DNA of 36,803 bases. It comes from JBJXFK01 sp046155505. Lineage in GTDB: Bacteria; Planctomycetota; Phycisphaerae; UBA1845; Fen-1342. The notes below the pieces were generated by a model. The model saw nothing but the letters and a program-made list of their open reading frames with translations. It ran no database searches and was not told the origin of the DNA. Where the stretch lies: NCBI GenBank assembly GCA_046155505.1, contig JBJXFK010000200.1, positions 1-36,803 of the forward strand, given 5' to 3'. Positions 16,851-24,607 of the stretch are shown here, one piece after another. Position 1 is the first letter of the stretch. Each line of letters begins with the position of its first letter. A program made the position numbers and the translations under genes.

Positions 16851-17684
16851 GTGAAGCCGCTGCTGATCATTCCGCCCGCCTCGTCACGGCTGCACGCGAT
16901 CGAGGCGCTGCTTGCCGAGGTCGCGCCGCCGCGACTGGCGGACGTGCGCGAACGGCTGGCCCGCACGCCGGTCGGGGCGCACGATGCGTTTGCGGCGATA
17001 CCGGATGGTGCCGACGTGCTGGCGCTGGCGTGCATTCGTCGCTACGGCGGATTTGGGTTGCTCGGCGAACTTTTCACACGCAGCGACGTGCGGCTGCAAG
17101 GGCACGCGATGCGACTGCTGCAAACATTGCTCTCGTGGTTCGACATGACCGGCGGACGCTGGCTCTATGCGACCGCGCCGGCGGGGCTTTGCAGTGGACT
17201 GCTGGAGAATTTCGGGTTTGTCACGCTGCGCACGTGTGCGATCAACGGTGCCGAGCAACGCCTCGTGACGCGAGCACTCTCGACCAGCGGCGAGCCGTTC
17301 GGCGAATCGCGCGACGAAGGCGCAATGGTCCCGCTCACGCGGGCGCACCTGCCGCTGATGGTCGCGCTGTCGCACGTGCGAAGCGGGAGCGATCCGCGCG
17401 TCTCGGCGGATGAGTTCGCGGTGTCGGTTGAGTCTCTCGCGCTGGAGTTGCTCGCGCAGCAGGACGCGGGGCGGTGCGAGCTGGCGGGTTGGCTGCGCGA
17501 GGGGCGACTGCTGGCGTGGGGCAGCCTGGCCACCGAGTCGCACAGCCCGCGCACGTATGCGATGCGCGTGCCCGCGGGCGACGCGGCGAGCGACCGCGTG
17601 CAAACCGCACTGCTTGAGTTGGCACATCGAAAGGGCTACCAGACGATCGACTTTCCGCTGGAAGTTGCGGCGGCGAGAAGTTGA
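16851..17684 (+). CDS. GNAT-like acetyltransferase family protein
   Basis: 277 residues. Residues about 60-130 resemble a GNAT fold: an ALACIRRYGGFGLLGELF strand pair, then VRLQGHAMRLLQTLLSW, the expected acetyl-CoA loop and helix, then LLENFGFVTL, a common GNAT ending. The second half (160-277) has a similar length and ends in a strand/helix pattern (YAMRVPAGDAASDRVQTALLELAHRKGYQTI), so it may be a second degenerate GNAT unit. GTG 16851 is the start, preceded by AAGGG, 20 bases after the PilT-like gene, so it should be the last gene of that operon. The substrate is unknown and the assignment rests on pattern only. Confidence 0.6.
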   Translation: MKPLLIIPPASSRLHAIEALLAEVAPPRLADVRERLARTPVGAHDAFAAIPDGADVLALACIRRYGGFGLLGELFTRSDVRLQGHAMRLLQTLLSWFDMTGGRWLYATAPAGLCSGLLENFGFVTLRTCAINGAEQRLVTRALSTSGEPFGESRDEGAMVPLTRAHLPLMVALSHVRSGSDPRVSADEFAVSVESLALELLAQQDAGRCELAGWLREGRLLAWGSLATESHSPRTYAMRVPAGDAASDRVQTALLELAHRKGYQTIDFPLEVAAARS

Positions 17685-17739
17685 CAGTGACGCCACAGCG
17701 CTCACGAACACCCGATCGCGAGCGCGCGGACGTTATCAG

Positions 17740-18612
17740 TCAGTCTCGGCGTAACCGGCCTGAAACCGCAGCGGCGAGCGCGGTCATCGCCGCCGGCCCG
17801 TGTGCGAAAAACATGCTCGGCTCGAAGACTTCCAGCTCGATCAACGTCGGTTCGCCGCCGGCGCGCATGATCAGATCGACCCGCGCATAGACTGGCGCGA
17901 TCGGCGTCGCCGCAAGCACGCGCCGGGCGAACTCGATCGCTTCCGGGTTTGGAACGCACGGCTCGACGCGTCCGCCGAAGCGCTCCTGCACGCGAAATTC
18001 GCCGGCGGCGGGGCGCTTGCAAACCGCATGCGTGAACTGCCCATCGACGAACATCAGCGAAAGCTCGCCGTCGGTGGTGACGGTGGCGATGTACTCCTGC
18101 ACGATCACGTCGCGTTCGGCGAGCAGCGCCGCAACCTCTGGCGGCGGCGATGCAGACGCGCCGCGCAGCACGACGAAAGTGTCGCGACCGCCGGCACCGA
18201 CGGCAGGCTTCACAACTAGCGCGTCCGCGCCGCTGCGTTCGAACCAATCGGCGAGCGTGAGCGGTTCGCCGCGGGCCGGCCAGCAGCTCCACGGAATCGC
18301 AACGCCGCGGCCCTGCAAATCACGCAAATAGCGCTTGTGCGTGTTCCAGCGCAGCAGCCGCGGTTCGTTGATGATCCGCGTAGCCATGCCGACATAGTCG
18401 AGCCAGGCGAGAAATTCGGGATAGCGCCAGGTGTAATCCCACGTCGAACGCACGAGTACGCAGCTGTACGCCGTCCAATCCGCGTTGGGCGTGCTCCAGA
18501 CTTCGGGTTCGGCCGAAATGCCGAGAGCCGCAAATGCGGCGATCAACGGACGATCGTCCTCGGGAAGATCGGCGTATTCCTGTGACGTGGCGATGGCGAT
18601 TCGATGCTGCAT
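17740..18612 (-). CDS. RimK/DcsG-type ATP-grasp ligase
   Basis: 290 residues, ATP-grasp superfamily. N-terminal preATP-grasp domain (IAIATSQEYADLPEDDRPL, VLVRSTWDYTWRYPEFLAWLD), a central nucleotide-binding part (DALVVKPAVGAGGRDTFVV, then DVIVQEYIATVTTDGELSLMFVDG) and metal-binding C-terminal motif ARVDLIMRAGGEPTLIELEVFEPSMFF. The arrangement matches glutathione-synthetase-like ATP-grasp proteins such as cycloserine ligase DcsG, which activate a carboxylate and join it to an amine. ATG 18612 follows TTGGAG. It is convergent with the GNAT-like gene. No neighbour shows which peptide or amino acid it joins. Confidence 0.8.
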   Translation of the reverse strand: MQHRIAIATSQEYADLPEDDRPLIAAFAALGISAEPEVWSTPNADWTAYSCVLVRSTWDYTWRYPEFLAWLDYVGMATRIINEPRLLRWNTHKRYLRDLQGRGVAIPWSCWPARGEPLTLADWFERSGADALVVKPAVGAGGRDTFVVLRGASASPPPEVAALLAERDVIVQEYIATVTTDGELSLMFVDGQFTHAVCKRPAAGEFRVQERFGGRVEPCVPNPEAIEFARRVLAATPIAPVYARVDLIMRAGGEPTLIELEVFEPSMFFAHGPAAMTALAAAVSGRLRRD

Positions 18613-18727
18613 TCGGCTCCAACCGCTTGCGCGGGGAAGTTGTTCATTCGTTCAGAGTTCGGCCATCCACTCGCCGCCGTGCTCGGGGTTGCCGGTGAGG
18701 CGTTGATTCGTCACGTCAATCCACATG

Positions 18728-19114
18728 CTACCACATCGTCGCAACTGGATACGCGCGAATCACATCATCCGGTGTCAGTATCGTCATCCCTTCGTCAATC
18801 GCCTGACAGATGAGCATCCGATCGAACGGATCTCGATGCAAACCGGGAAGAGACGCAAGCCGCATCACCGCCGACTCTTTGAGTGGTATCGAACGAATTG
18901 CCCAACCCGCGCGTGCTTGCGTAAGTACGTCCACGAAGCCGGCCGATACCGGCAGCCGACCAAGCTGGTGTTTGACGAGCAACTCCCAGCACGAAATCGG
19001 GCTGACGGAAATTTCGTTTGCGGGATCGGCGAAGGCACCGAGTGCCGCCTTCGACAGGCGAGCCGAGTCGGTCGCGAGCCACCAAAACACCGCGGTATCG
19101 AGCAACAGCCTCAA
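18728..19114 (-). CDS. PIN-domain toxin, VapC family
   Basis: Ribonuclease toxin of a type II toxin-antitoxin pair, 128 residues. PIN acidic residues are in place: LLLDTAVFWWL (Asp 6), SCWELLVKHQLGRL (Glu), HRDPFDRMLICQA (two Asp) and ILTPDD at the end. The start is a TTG at 19114 that overlaps the stop of the antitoxin by 4 bases (TTGA), the usual coupling for such pairs. The fold is intact with no frameshift. Confidence 0.88.
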   Translation of the reverse strand: MRLLLDTAVFWWLATDSARLSKAALGAFADPANEISVSPISCWELLVKHQLGRLPVSAGFVDVLTQARAGWAIRSIPLKESAVMRLASLPGLHRDPFDRMLICQAIDEGMTILTPDDVIRAYPVATMW

Positions 19115-19326
19115 TCTGCGCTACCCTCGAACTGCCGAATTACGTCCGGCGGCAACTCTTCGAAGAAACTGTCCGGAAGCTCCGGCAGTAGCCCTTTCGC
19201 CCAACCCGGCTCACGTCGACCGTTTGTCGTCGCGACCTGCGACCGCTCGCGATATGTGCGGATCATCGCCTCGATCGCTTCGACGAGTGGCTCGGGCAAT
19301 CCGGTTGTGTCAATCATGTGTGACAT
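19111..19326 (-). CDS. Antitoxin paired with the PIN toxin
   Basis: 71 residues from ATG 19326; a longer in-frame reading enters the neighbouring gene space and is not needed. The N-terminal half is helical (LPEPLVEAIEAMIRTYRERS); the C-terminal half GWAKGLLPELPDSFFEELPPDVIRQ has the pattern of the short acidic toxin-binding tail seen in DUF2281-like antitoxins. No clear DNA-binding motif is seen. Only 19 bases separate it from the stop of gltA on the same strand, so the pair may be transcribed with gltA or from a promoter inside it. Confidence 0.75.
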   Translation of the reverse strand: MSHMIDTTGLPEPLVEAIEAMIRTYRERSQVATTNGRREPGWAKGLLPELPDSFFEELPPDVIRQFEGSAD

Positions 19327-19345
19327 CACGTTCAATTCTATCGCG

Positions 19346-20473
19346 CTACCGCTTTTCCACCGCCACAAACTTCCGCTCCGCCGGCCCCGTGTACCGGCTC
19401 AACGGCCGAATGATCCGATTGTTCGTGTACTGCTCGATATAGTGCGCCGCCCAGCCGCTCACGCGCGACGCGACGAACAGCGGCGTGTAAATGTCGATCG
19501 GCAGGCCCATGAAGTAATACGTCAGCCCGCACGGGTAATCGACGTTCATGTAGATCTTCCGCTGCTCGTGCATCACCTTTTGAATCGCGTAATACACGTC
19601 CATGCGCGACTTTTCCGGATGCGTCTCGGCCAGCTTCGCGAGTTCCTTTTCGAGAATCCACGAGCGATGATCGCCGTTCTTGTAGACGCGATGTCCGAAG
19701 CCGACCACCTTTTCCTTCTTGGCGATCGCGCTCTCGGCCCAGGCCCGCGCCTCGTCGCCGCTCTTGAACTGCTTGATCAGATGCATCGTCTCTTCATTGG
19801 CACCGCCATGCAGCGGCCCTTTCAGCGTGCCGATGCCCGTGACCATGCCCGAATAGATGTCGCTCAGCGTGCTGGCCGTCACGCGACACGCGAATGCCGA
19901 CGCATTGAACTCATGCTCGGCGTACAGCACCAGCGTCAGGTCGAGAATCCGCGCGTCCAGTGCTCGCGGCTCCTTGCCGAATGCCAGCCACAGCGTCTGC
20001 GCCGCGTGCGTCAATCCCGGCTTCGGCTCCACTGGCGACTGGCCCGCCAGATATCGCATCCGCGCGCCAATGATCGTCGGCACAATCGCCAGGATGCGGG
20101 CCGACTTTTTCAGCAACGCGTCGCGGTCGTCGCCCTTGATCGGACAGAAATGGGCCGCCATCGAAACCGCCGTGCGGCAGACATCCATGCCGGGTGTGTC
20201 CTTGGGCATGGCCTTGATCGCGTCCAGCACGGGCTGCGGCAGCTTGCGATGCTCGTCGAGTGTGTCGCGGAAGCACTTGAGTTGATCGGCCTTGGGCAAC
20301 TCGCCTTGCAGCAGCAGGAACGCGACTTCCTCAAACGTCGCATGATCGGCCAGCTCTTCGATCGCATAGCCGCGATACATCAGGCTGTCCTGCATCACGG
20401 CCGAGACTTCGGTTTCGCCGGCGATGATGCCTTCGAGTCCGGGACGATAAAGCTGCTCAACCGGTGCGGCCAT
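19346..20473 (-). CDS. gltA: Citrate synthase
   Basis: Condenses acetyl-CoA with oxaloacetate at entry to the TCA cycle; 375 residues, the length of the smaller dimeric type that also includes 2-methylcitrate synthases. Active-site pieces are all present: LYAEHEFNASAF, GTLKGPLHGGANEETM, EKVVGFGHRVYKNGDHR and the Asp in NVDYPCGLTYYFMGLP. ATG 20473 is the only sensible start. No prpB or prpD neighbours, so citrate synthase is preferred over methylcitrate synthase, though the sequence alone does not exclude the latter. A VapBC-like pair follows 19 bases behind. Confidence 0.93.
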   Translation of the reverse strand: MAAPVEQLYRPGLEGIIAGETEVSAVMQDSLMYRGYAIEELADHATFEEVAFLLLQGELPKADQLKCFRDTLDEHRKLPQPVLDAIKAMPKDTPGMDVCRTAVSMAAHFCPIKGDDRDALLKKSARILAIVPTIIGARMRYLAGQSPVEPKPGLTHAAQTLWLAFGKEPRALDARILDLTLVLYAEHEFNASAFACRVTASTLSDIYSGMVTGIGTLKGPLHGGANEETMHLIKQFKSGDEARAWAESAIAKKEKVVGFGHRVYKNGDHRSWILEKELAKLAETHPEKSRMDVYYAIQKVMHEQRKIYMNVDYPCGLTYYFMGLPIDIYTPLFVASRVSGWAAHYIEQYTNNRIIRPLSRYTGPAERKFVAVEKR

Positions 20474-20649
20474 GACGAGTGCTCCGTGTGCTGGTTCTGT
20501 GCGGTTCCGCGCGTGTCCGCGCCGGTTCGCCCGCGGCGCTGACAGCCATTCGTGGCGAGCGACTCTTCACCGCTCGATACCGCAGTATAGGGCAGAACTC
20601 GCACAACGGCGTAGCCCAGCGGCCCCAGCGCGCCAGGCAGAACAAACGA

Positions 20650-20686
20650 CCGCCCGCCGAGGCTCTCGCAGAGCTGCGGCGGGCGG
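20650..20686 (-). terminator. Strong hairpin behind the RTX-like gene
   Basis: CCGCCCGCCG (20650-20659) pairs with CGGCGGGCGG (20677-20686); a second stem GCTCT-CGC-AGAGC sits inside (20662-20674), giving one nearly continuous helix. It begins 35 bases behind the stop at 20722. On the minus strand the next bases are moderately T-rich (GTCGTTTGTTCTG), so it is a plausible intrinsic terminator. The rest of the 248-base gap to gltA holds no gene. Confidence 0.7.
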
Positions 20687-20721
20687 ATCACGTAGAAAGG
20701 AGGCTTATTCCAGCGTCGAAC

Positions 20722-21753
20722 TTAGTTGATCTGTTCGACGTTGATGATCGTGCCGAAGCCGATCGCCTTGTCGATGCCCGGACCGCCGTCGATGAACGGC
20801 GTCAGCGTCCGCGGACCATCGACAACGAGCTTCAGTTCGTCGTCATTCAAGCCGCCGAGCAACCGCGGCGTACCGGTGTACGAACCCTTGAGCTCGAAGT
20901 CCACCAGGTCGTTGCCCGCGCCGCCGTCGCCGAGGACGTTGAACGTGCCGTTGCCTTCAGCCTTGACGACGATGGTGTCAATCTCGGTCGCACCACGAAT
21001 CGCACCGCTCAGCGCGATCGTGCCGCCGCGCGAAATGACTTCGGCGTTCGCAGCGTCGTTGCCCGCACCGAGATTCAGGTTGAACGCGGTCGCCATCGCC
21101 GCCGGGCCGAGGCCGTCAACGACGATGTTCGCCGTGTCGTTACCGCCGCCCATCGAGCCGCCGACCGAGAGGCTCAGATTGGCCGCGCCCGAGATCAGAG
21201 CAAGTCCGAGCGTGTCCTGACCGACGCCGCTGTTGCCGGTGTAGTTAAGGTTCAGCGCCGTCGACGGCTCGGGAAGGTTGATCGTCGAGGTCGTGGTGTT
21301 ATCACCCGCACCGTGGTTGACTGTCCAGTTGCCCGTGAAGTTATCGCCCGACGCGATCACCGAGAAATCCACGGCGTCGTTCACGCTGCCGCCGGTGACG
21401 GTCACGTTCGACACGATATTCGTGGCCGAGAACGGCAATTCATAGATGAACTTCACGTCCGAGATGTTGCCGCCCGTGCTGACCGCGATCGGCGGCACGG
21501 TGCTGGTGCTGATGCGGAACTCGACGTAATCCTGGCCCGCGCCGGTGCGGAGGTCGATCGAGGTCACGCCGGTGTACAGCAGCGTCGAACCGCCGTTGAC
21601 GCCCGTGACGGCGACATCGCCCGGAATCGGGCCGACTTCGACTTCGATCTGCTGTCCTGCACCGTTGCTGACGATTTGCAGCAGTGTGGCCTGCGCAGGA
21701 ACGACTGTGGCAACGGCGAACAAGGACGCGGTGAACATGAACTTGCTACGCAT
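20722..21753 (-). CDS. Secreted protein with scattered RTX-like GGxGxD motifs
   Basis: 343 residues. A signal peptide (MRSKFMFTASLFAVATVVPAQA) leads into a low-complexity beta-rich protein of Gly, Asn, Asp and Thr. Degenerate RTX nonapeptide cores recur: GAGQDYVEF, GGGNDTANI, GAGNDAANA, GAGNDLVDF, GGLNDDEL, GPGIDKAIG. They are spread out rather than tandem, so a parallel beta-roll or beta-solenoid that may bind calcium is likely. An internal LPEPST is far from the C-terminus and is not a PEP-CTERM signal. ATG 21753 follows TTGGAG by a normal distance; an earlier in-frame GTG lies too close to that site. No type I secretion genes adjoin. Function unknown, probably extracellular. Confidence 0.75.
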   Translation of the reverse strand: MRSKFMFTASLFAVATVVPAQATLLQIVSNGAGQQIEVEVGPIPGDVAVTGVNGGSTLLYTGVTSIDLRTGAGQDYVEFRISTSTVPPIAVSTGGNISDVKFIYELPFSATNIVSNVTVTGGSVNDAVDFSVIASGDNFTGNWTVNHGAGDNTTTSTINLPEPSTALNLNYTGNSGVGQDTLGLALISGAANLSLSVGGSMGGGNDTANIVVDGLGPAAMATAFNLNLGAGNDAANAEVISRGGTIALSGAIRGATEIDTIVVKAEGNGTFNVLGDGGAGNDLVDFELKGSYTGTPRLLGGLNDDELKLVVDGPRTLTPFIDGGPGIDKAIGFGTIINVEQIN

Positions 21754-21952
21754 GACATCCACTCCAATGAGATGTTCGTTGGACCCGAACGCCGCTGGCT
21801 ACCGATGTCCCACTCGGGTCATCCGGTCGGGCGTTCGCATGTCATGTGGAGGGCACATGCAAAGTCGGACAAATCGTGCACACTTTTCTTCCCGCTGATC
21901 TCGGTGATTCGCGCTACCGCCGCGTGCATAGAGAGTTGCCGCATAAAAAAAT

Positions 21953-21983
21953 CCGTCGCCGAGCGCGACACGCTCGGCGACGG
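21953..21983. terminator. Bidirectional intrinsic terminator
   Basis: Perfect 13-bp stem CCGTCGCCGAGCG (21953-21965) / CGCTCGGCGACGG (21971-21983), loop CGACA. On the minus strand the stem is followed by GATTTTTTTATG, on the plus strand by AAATTTTTCG, so it can work both ways. It lies 38 bases behind the orphan dehydrogenase 3' end (22022) and is best read as the original terminator of that dehydrogenase gene, before the insertion. Confidence 0.9.
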
Positions 21984-22021
21984 AAATTTTTCGTGTAACT
22001 TTCGTTACCTTCCAAAAATCT

Positions 22022-22165
22022 TCAGGCTTTGACGATAACCGCCTTCGACTTCTTAATGCCCTTCGTCGCATTCCGCGTGTCAATCACCAGTGCCGCGTTC
22101 TTGCACACCATCTCGTAGTCCACGTCGCTGTGATCGGTCGAGATCAGCACGCAGTCGTACTTCTT
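22022..22165 (-). pseudogene. Orphan 3' end of the nucleotide-sugar dehydrogenase gene
   Basis: These 144 bases encode the last 47 codons and stop of the dehydrogenase at 25176-26504: protein identical from KKYDCVLIST to KSKAVIVKA. DNA identity is 138/144 with no indel. The six differences (22028, 22037, 22073, 22079, 22091, 22118) are all third codon positions; 22119-22165 is exact. Upstream of 22165 the similarity stops abruptly. There is no start of its own, so it is a remnant. A strong terminator follows, which suggests this copy sits in the ancestral position. Confidence 0.93.
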
Positions 22166-22294
22166 GAATTTCGCGAATCTCTCGACCGAATCTTGACAAC
22201 AGCCGCACTCCACCGCGTCCGCGCGAGCGTGAAAGGAGTCGAGTCGAGTCGAGAGGCTCGTCTTGCTTCCGTTCGGGCATGCGATAACGGAGAG

Positions 22295-24607
22295 TCATTC
22301 TTCAAATACGGCCACGTCCAGTTTCTTCGCCAACTCTTTGAACTGCGTGCCAGCGACAAAGTCGATGCGGTGGCCGGCTGCCGCCGTCCGCGCGGCCGTC
22401 GTGAAATCGGCGCTGGTTACCAGGTCGGCTCTGTGGAAACTCGGGTCGCGCACAAGCACGCCCAGCAATTCGCGAACCGGCGCTGGCCCAACATCTTCTT
22501 CGTAGTGTTTGCACTGAACGGCAACCCGCAGGCGATCGGTCCCTACTGCGTCAACTCGCTCGGCGATGAGGTCGATTCCTTGGTCGTGCGCTCCGCCTCG
22601 GCGCTCCACCCGAAAGCCCTGCCGTTCGTAGATCCGGGCAGTAATTTCCTCGAAATCTTTGTCGTCTATTGCGGACAACTTCATTCGAACAGGACGGCCG
22701 TCCGCTGCACGGCGAGCTGGACGAACTTTCAGGTCTTTGAATAACTGGAAAACCTCTTCCTGCGACAACCCCATCGCCTCTGGCGTGGGGTGGTCTGAGT
22801 CGATTACGTGAGCGAAGAGTCGCCGCTTCTCGGCGATCTTCTCTAGAATTCTATCTTCAATTGTGCCAATGCAGCAGAACCGACGTACGAACACCTTGTG
22901 CTTCTGACCGATCCGATACACGCGCGACATGGCCTGATCTTCGACTGCCGGGTTCCACCACCGGTCGAACAGATACACATAATTCGCGACTTGGAGGTTT
23001 AGCCCGTCGCCACCGACCTTATAGTTGAGCAGCATGACGTTGAGAGCCGGCTCCAGTTCAAACCGCTTTTTGGCGGATTGCCGCTCGGCGTCCGGCACTT
23101 GGCCGTGCATCGATAGGCAAACCACCGGTGCGTCGGACTCACAGCGTTCCGGAAGCAATGACTCGAGCTGCTTTAGCCCGAATGGCGGAGATACGAACTG
23201 CGAGAAGACGAGCGCTTTGCGTCCGCTATCGATGATTTGCCCCAAATCTTCTGCTAACTGCGACAATTTTGCGCTCTCGCCGCTGTCCGCATCAAAGTTG
23301 CACAGTTGAATCAACTTTTGAATGAGTGCGAACACGTGTTGAACTGTGATCGTGTCCCCCTTGTTATTGAGGGCGACCACGCCCTCCTTCTCAGCGCGCT
23401 CATACGCTTGCCGCTGTCGATCCGACAACTGAAGCCGAACGTCTTGCGCGTCGAGTTCCGGAAGATCCCGGAGGACCTCTTCACGGCGGCGTCGAAGCAT
23501 GTACGGGCGAATAGCTGAACGGACGTGCTCGGCATCGTCGCGACGAAGCAACTTGGGGCGGACAAAGCCGAATATCGAAACCACGTCACTGACGTGATTG
23601 GCCAGCGGCGTCCCCGTGATCGCCCAACGGCGTGCGGCGTTGAGTTTTTTGACCGCGCGCGCAGTACTCGTACCCGCGTTCTTAATTCGTTGCGCCTCGT
23701 CGATAATGACAAGGTCGTGCGACACCACCTGTGTTTCCAGCCAGTCCATGAGACGCGCAAGTCGGTCGTAAGTGATGATCTGGATTGTGACGTTCTCGGG
23801 AGCGCGGCTCAGATGCCACTCGGCGCGCTCCTCGATCACCATCGTGTTATCAATCGCGGACGGCCACCACAACTCGATTTCTTCGCGCCAGTTTTGGATG
23901 AGCGACTTTGGACACACAACAAGGATTCGCTTGATTCGGCCTTCTCGCCAAAGCAGCCTCGCCGCGACAATCGCCTGCATTGTCTTACCGAGCCCCATTT
24001 CGTCGGCAAGGAGCGCATTCTCGCGATCCATCAACCACTTGATTCCTGCCTGCTGATACCCGTAAGGCACTTTTGGAAGTGCGAGCCGCGGATCACGAAG
24101 CAACTCTTGGATTGGCGGAGTGAGTATCCAACGAAGCTGCTCCTGTAGCGACAGCTCGTTCAAGCCGGGTGGTCGCTCGACGGCTGGTCGGGGCGCGGTG
24201 GACGGTGAGATTCGCGTAGCGCACGGCGCAGCAAAAAGTCCAGCACGTTCCTCGCGGCTCGTCAAAAAGGAGTAGCGAGTAACGGGATTCGCGACAATCG
24301 CCAAGCTGACTACAACTGCGGCAATCTCATTCGGATTGAAGAGCGGAAGTTCGGACATGCACGCGACAGGTTGTTCAACTGTACGCCGGTTCGTGCTGAA
24401 ACTCGGGTCCACCGTTACGGCCCGATCAGGAGCCGACAACGTCGAAAATTCACCGTTGAGGAACTCCGCGCGCAACCTCAGCAAATCCGACGGTACGCGC
24501 GTGAACTCGCAGTAAGACAGTCGCAGTTGTTGCGAGGCGTGATCGACTCGCGCGCCGTTGCGCAGGGATTCATGCACGGATTCCAGACTTGGTCGAAACC
24601 AACCCAT
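22295..24607 (-). CDS. SNF2 helicase-like ATPase fused to an Mrr-type nuclease domain
   Basis: 770 residues. Residues 1-150 are unassigned. The SNF2 ATPase core spans about 180-600: motif I DEMGLGKT (202-209), motif II DEAQ (303-306, in place of DEAH/DEGH), motif III TGTPLANH (331-338), motif V YKVGGDGLNLQ (529-539), motif VI QAMSRVYRIGQ (558-568). After a linker, 645-770 is an Mrr-like restriction endonuclease domain: DFEEITARIYERQGF (651-665), then GIDLIAE (Asp 679) and VQCKHY (Gln 698, Lys 700), the PD-(D/E)xK pattern of type IV enzymes. Both catalytic centres look intact. ATG 24607 shares a base with the upstream stop (TGATG). The protein is expected to translocate on or remodel DNA and cut it; a role in defence against foreign DNA is inferred from the domain pair and the mobile context. 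Confidence 0.85.
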   Translation of the reverse strand: MGWFRPSLESVHESLRNGARVDHASQQLRLSYCEFTRVPSDLLRLRAEFLNGEFSTLSAPDRAVTVDPSFSTNRRTVEQPVACMSELPLFNPNEIAAVVVSLAIVANPVTRYSFLTSREERAGLFAAPCATRISPSTAPRPAVERPPGLNELSLQEQLRWILTPPIQELLRDPRLALPKVPYGYQQAGIKWLMDRENALLADEMGLGKTMQAIVAARLLWREGRIKRILVVCPKSLIQNWREEIELWWPSAIDNTMVIEERAEWHLSRAPENVTIQIITYDRLARLMDWLETQVVSHDLVIIDEAQRIKNAGTSTARAVKKLNAARRWAITGTPLANHVSDVVSIFGFVRPKLLRRDDAEHVRSAIRPYMLRRRREEVLRDLPELDAQDVRLQLSDRQRQAYERAEKEGVVALNNKGDTITVQHVFALIQKLIQLCNFDADSGESAKLSQLAEDLGQIIDSGRKALVFSQFVSPPFGLKQLESLLPERCESDAPVVCLSMHGQVPDAERQSAKKRFELEPALNVMLLNYKVGGDGLNLQVANYVYLFDRWWNPAVEDQAMSRVYRIGQKHKVFVRRFCCIGTIEDRILEKIAEKRRLFAHVIDSDHPTPEAMGLSQEEVFQLFKDLKVRPARRAADGRPVRMKLSAIDDKDFEEITARIYERQGFRVERRGGAHDQGIDLIAERVDAVGTDRLRVAVQCKHYEEDVGPAPVRELLGVLVRDPSFHRADLVTSADFTTAARTAAAGHRIDFVAGTQFKELAKKLDVAVFEE

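Noticed and set aside
19346..20473. 2-methylcitrate synthase instead of citrate synthase
   Set aside because: Not excluded by motif, but no propionate genes adjoin; the general call is safer.
20722..21753. LPEPST in the RTX-like protein as a PEP-CTERM signal
   Set aside because: It lies near the middle of the chain and is not followed by a hydrophobic helix and basic tail.
20479..22032. Long + strand open frame across 20.5-22 kb (517 codons)
   Set aside because: Runs antisense over the RTX-like gene and through two hairpins; composition is Arg-rich antisense pattern and no motif is visible.
22236..22253. GAGTC x3 at the cassette tail as an origin or integrase arm site
   Set aside because: Only three short units and no partner at the other end; kept as a note in the cassette entry.
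22295..24607. SNF2 protein as the DISARM helicase or a complete type I/III restriction enzyme
   Set aside because: No methyltransferase, DrmA/B-like or specificity gene is nearby, and the C-terminal Mrr fusion is not part of those proteins as I know them.
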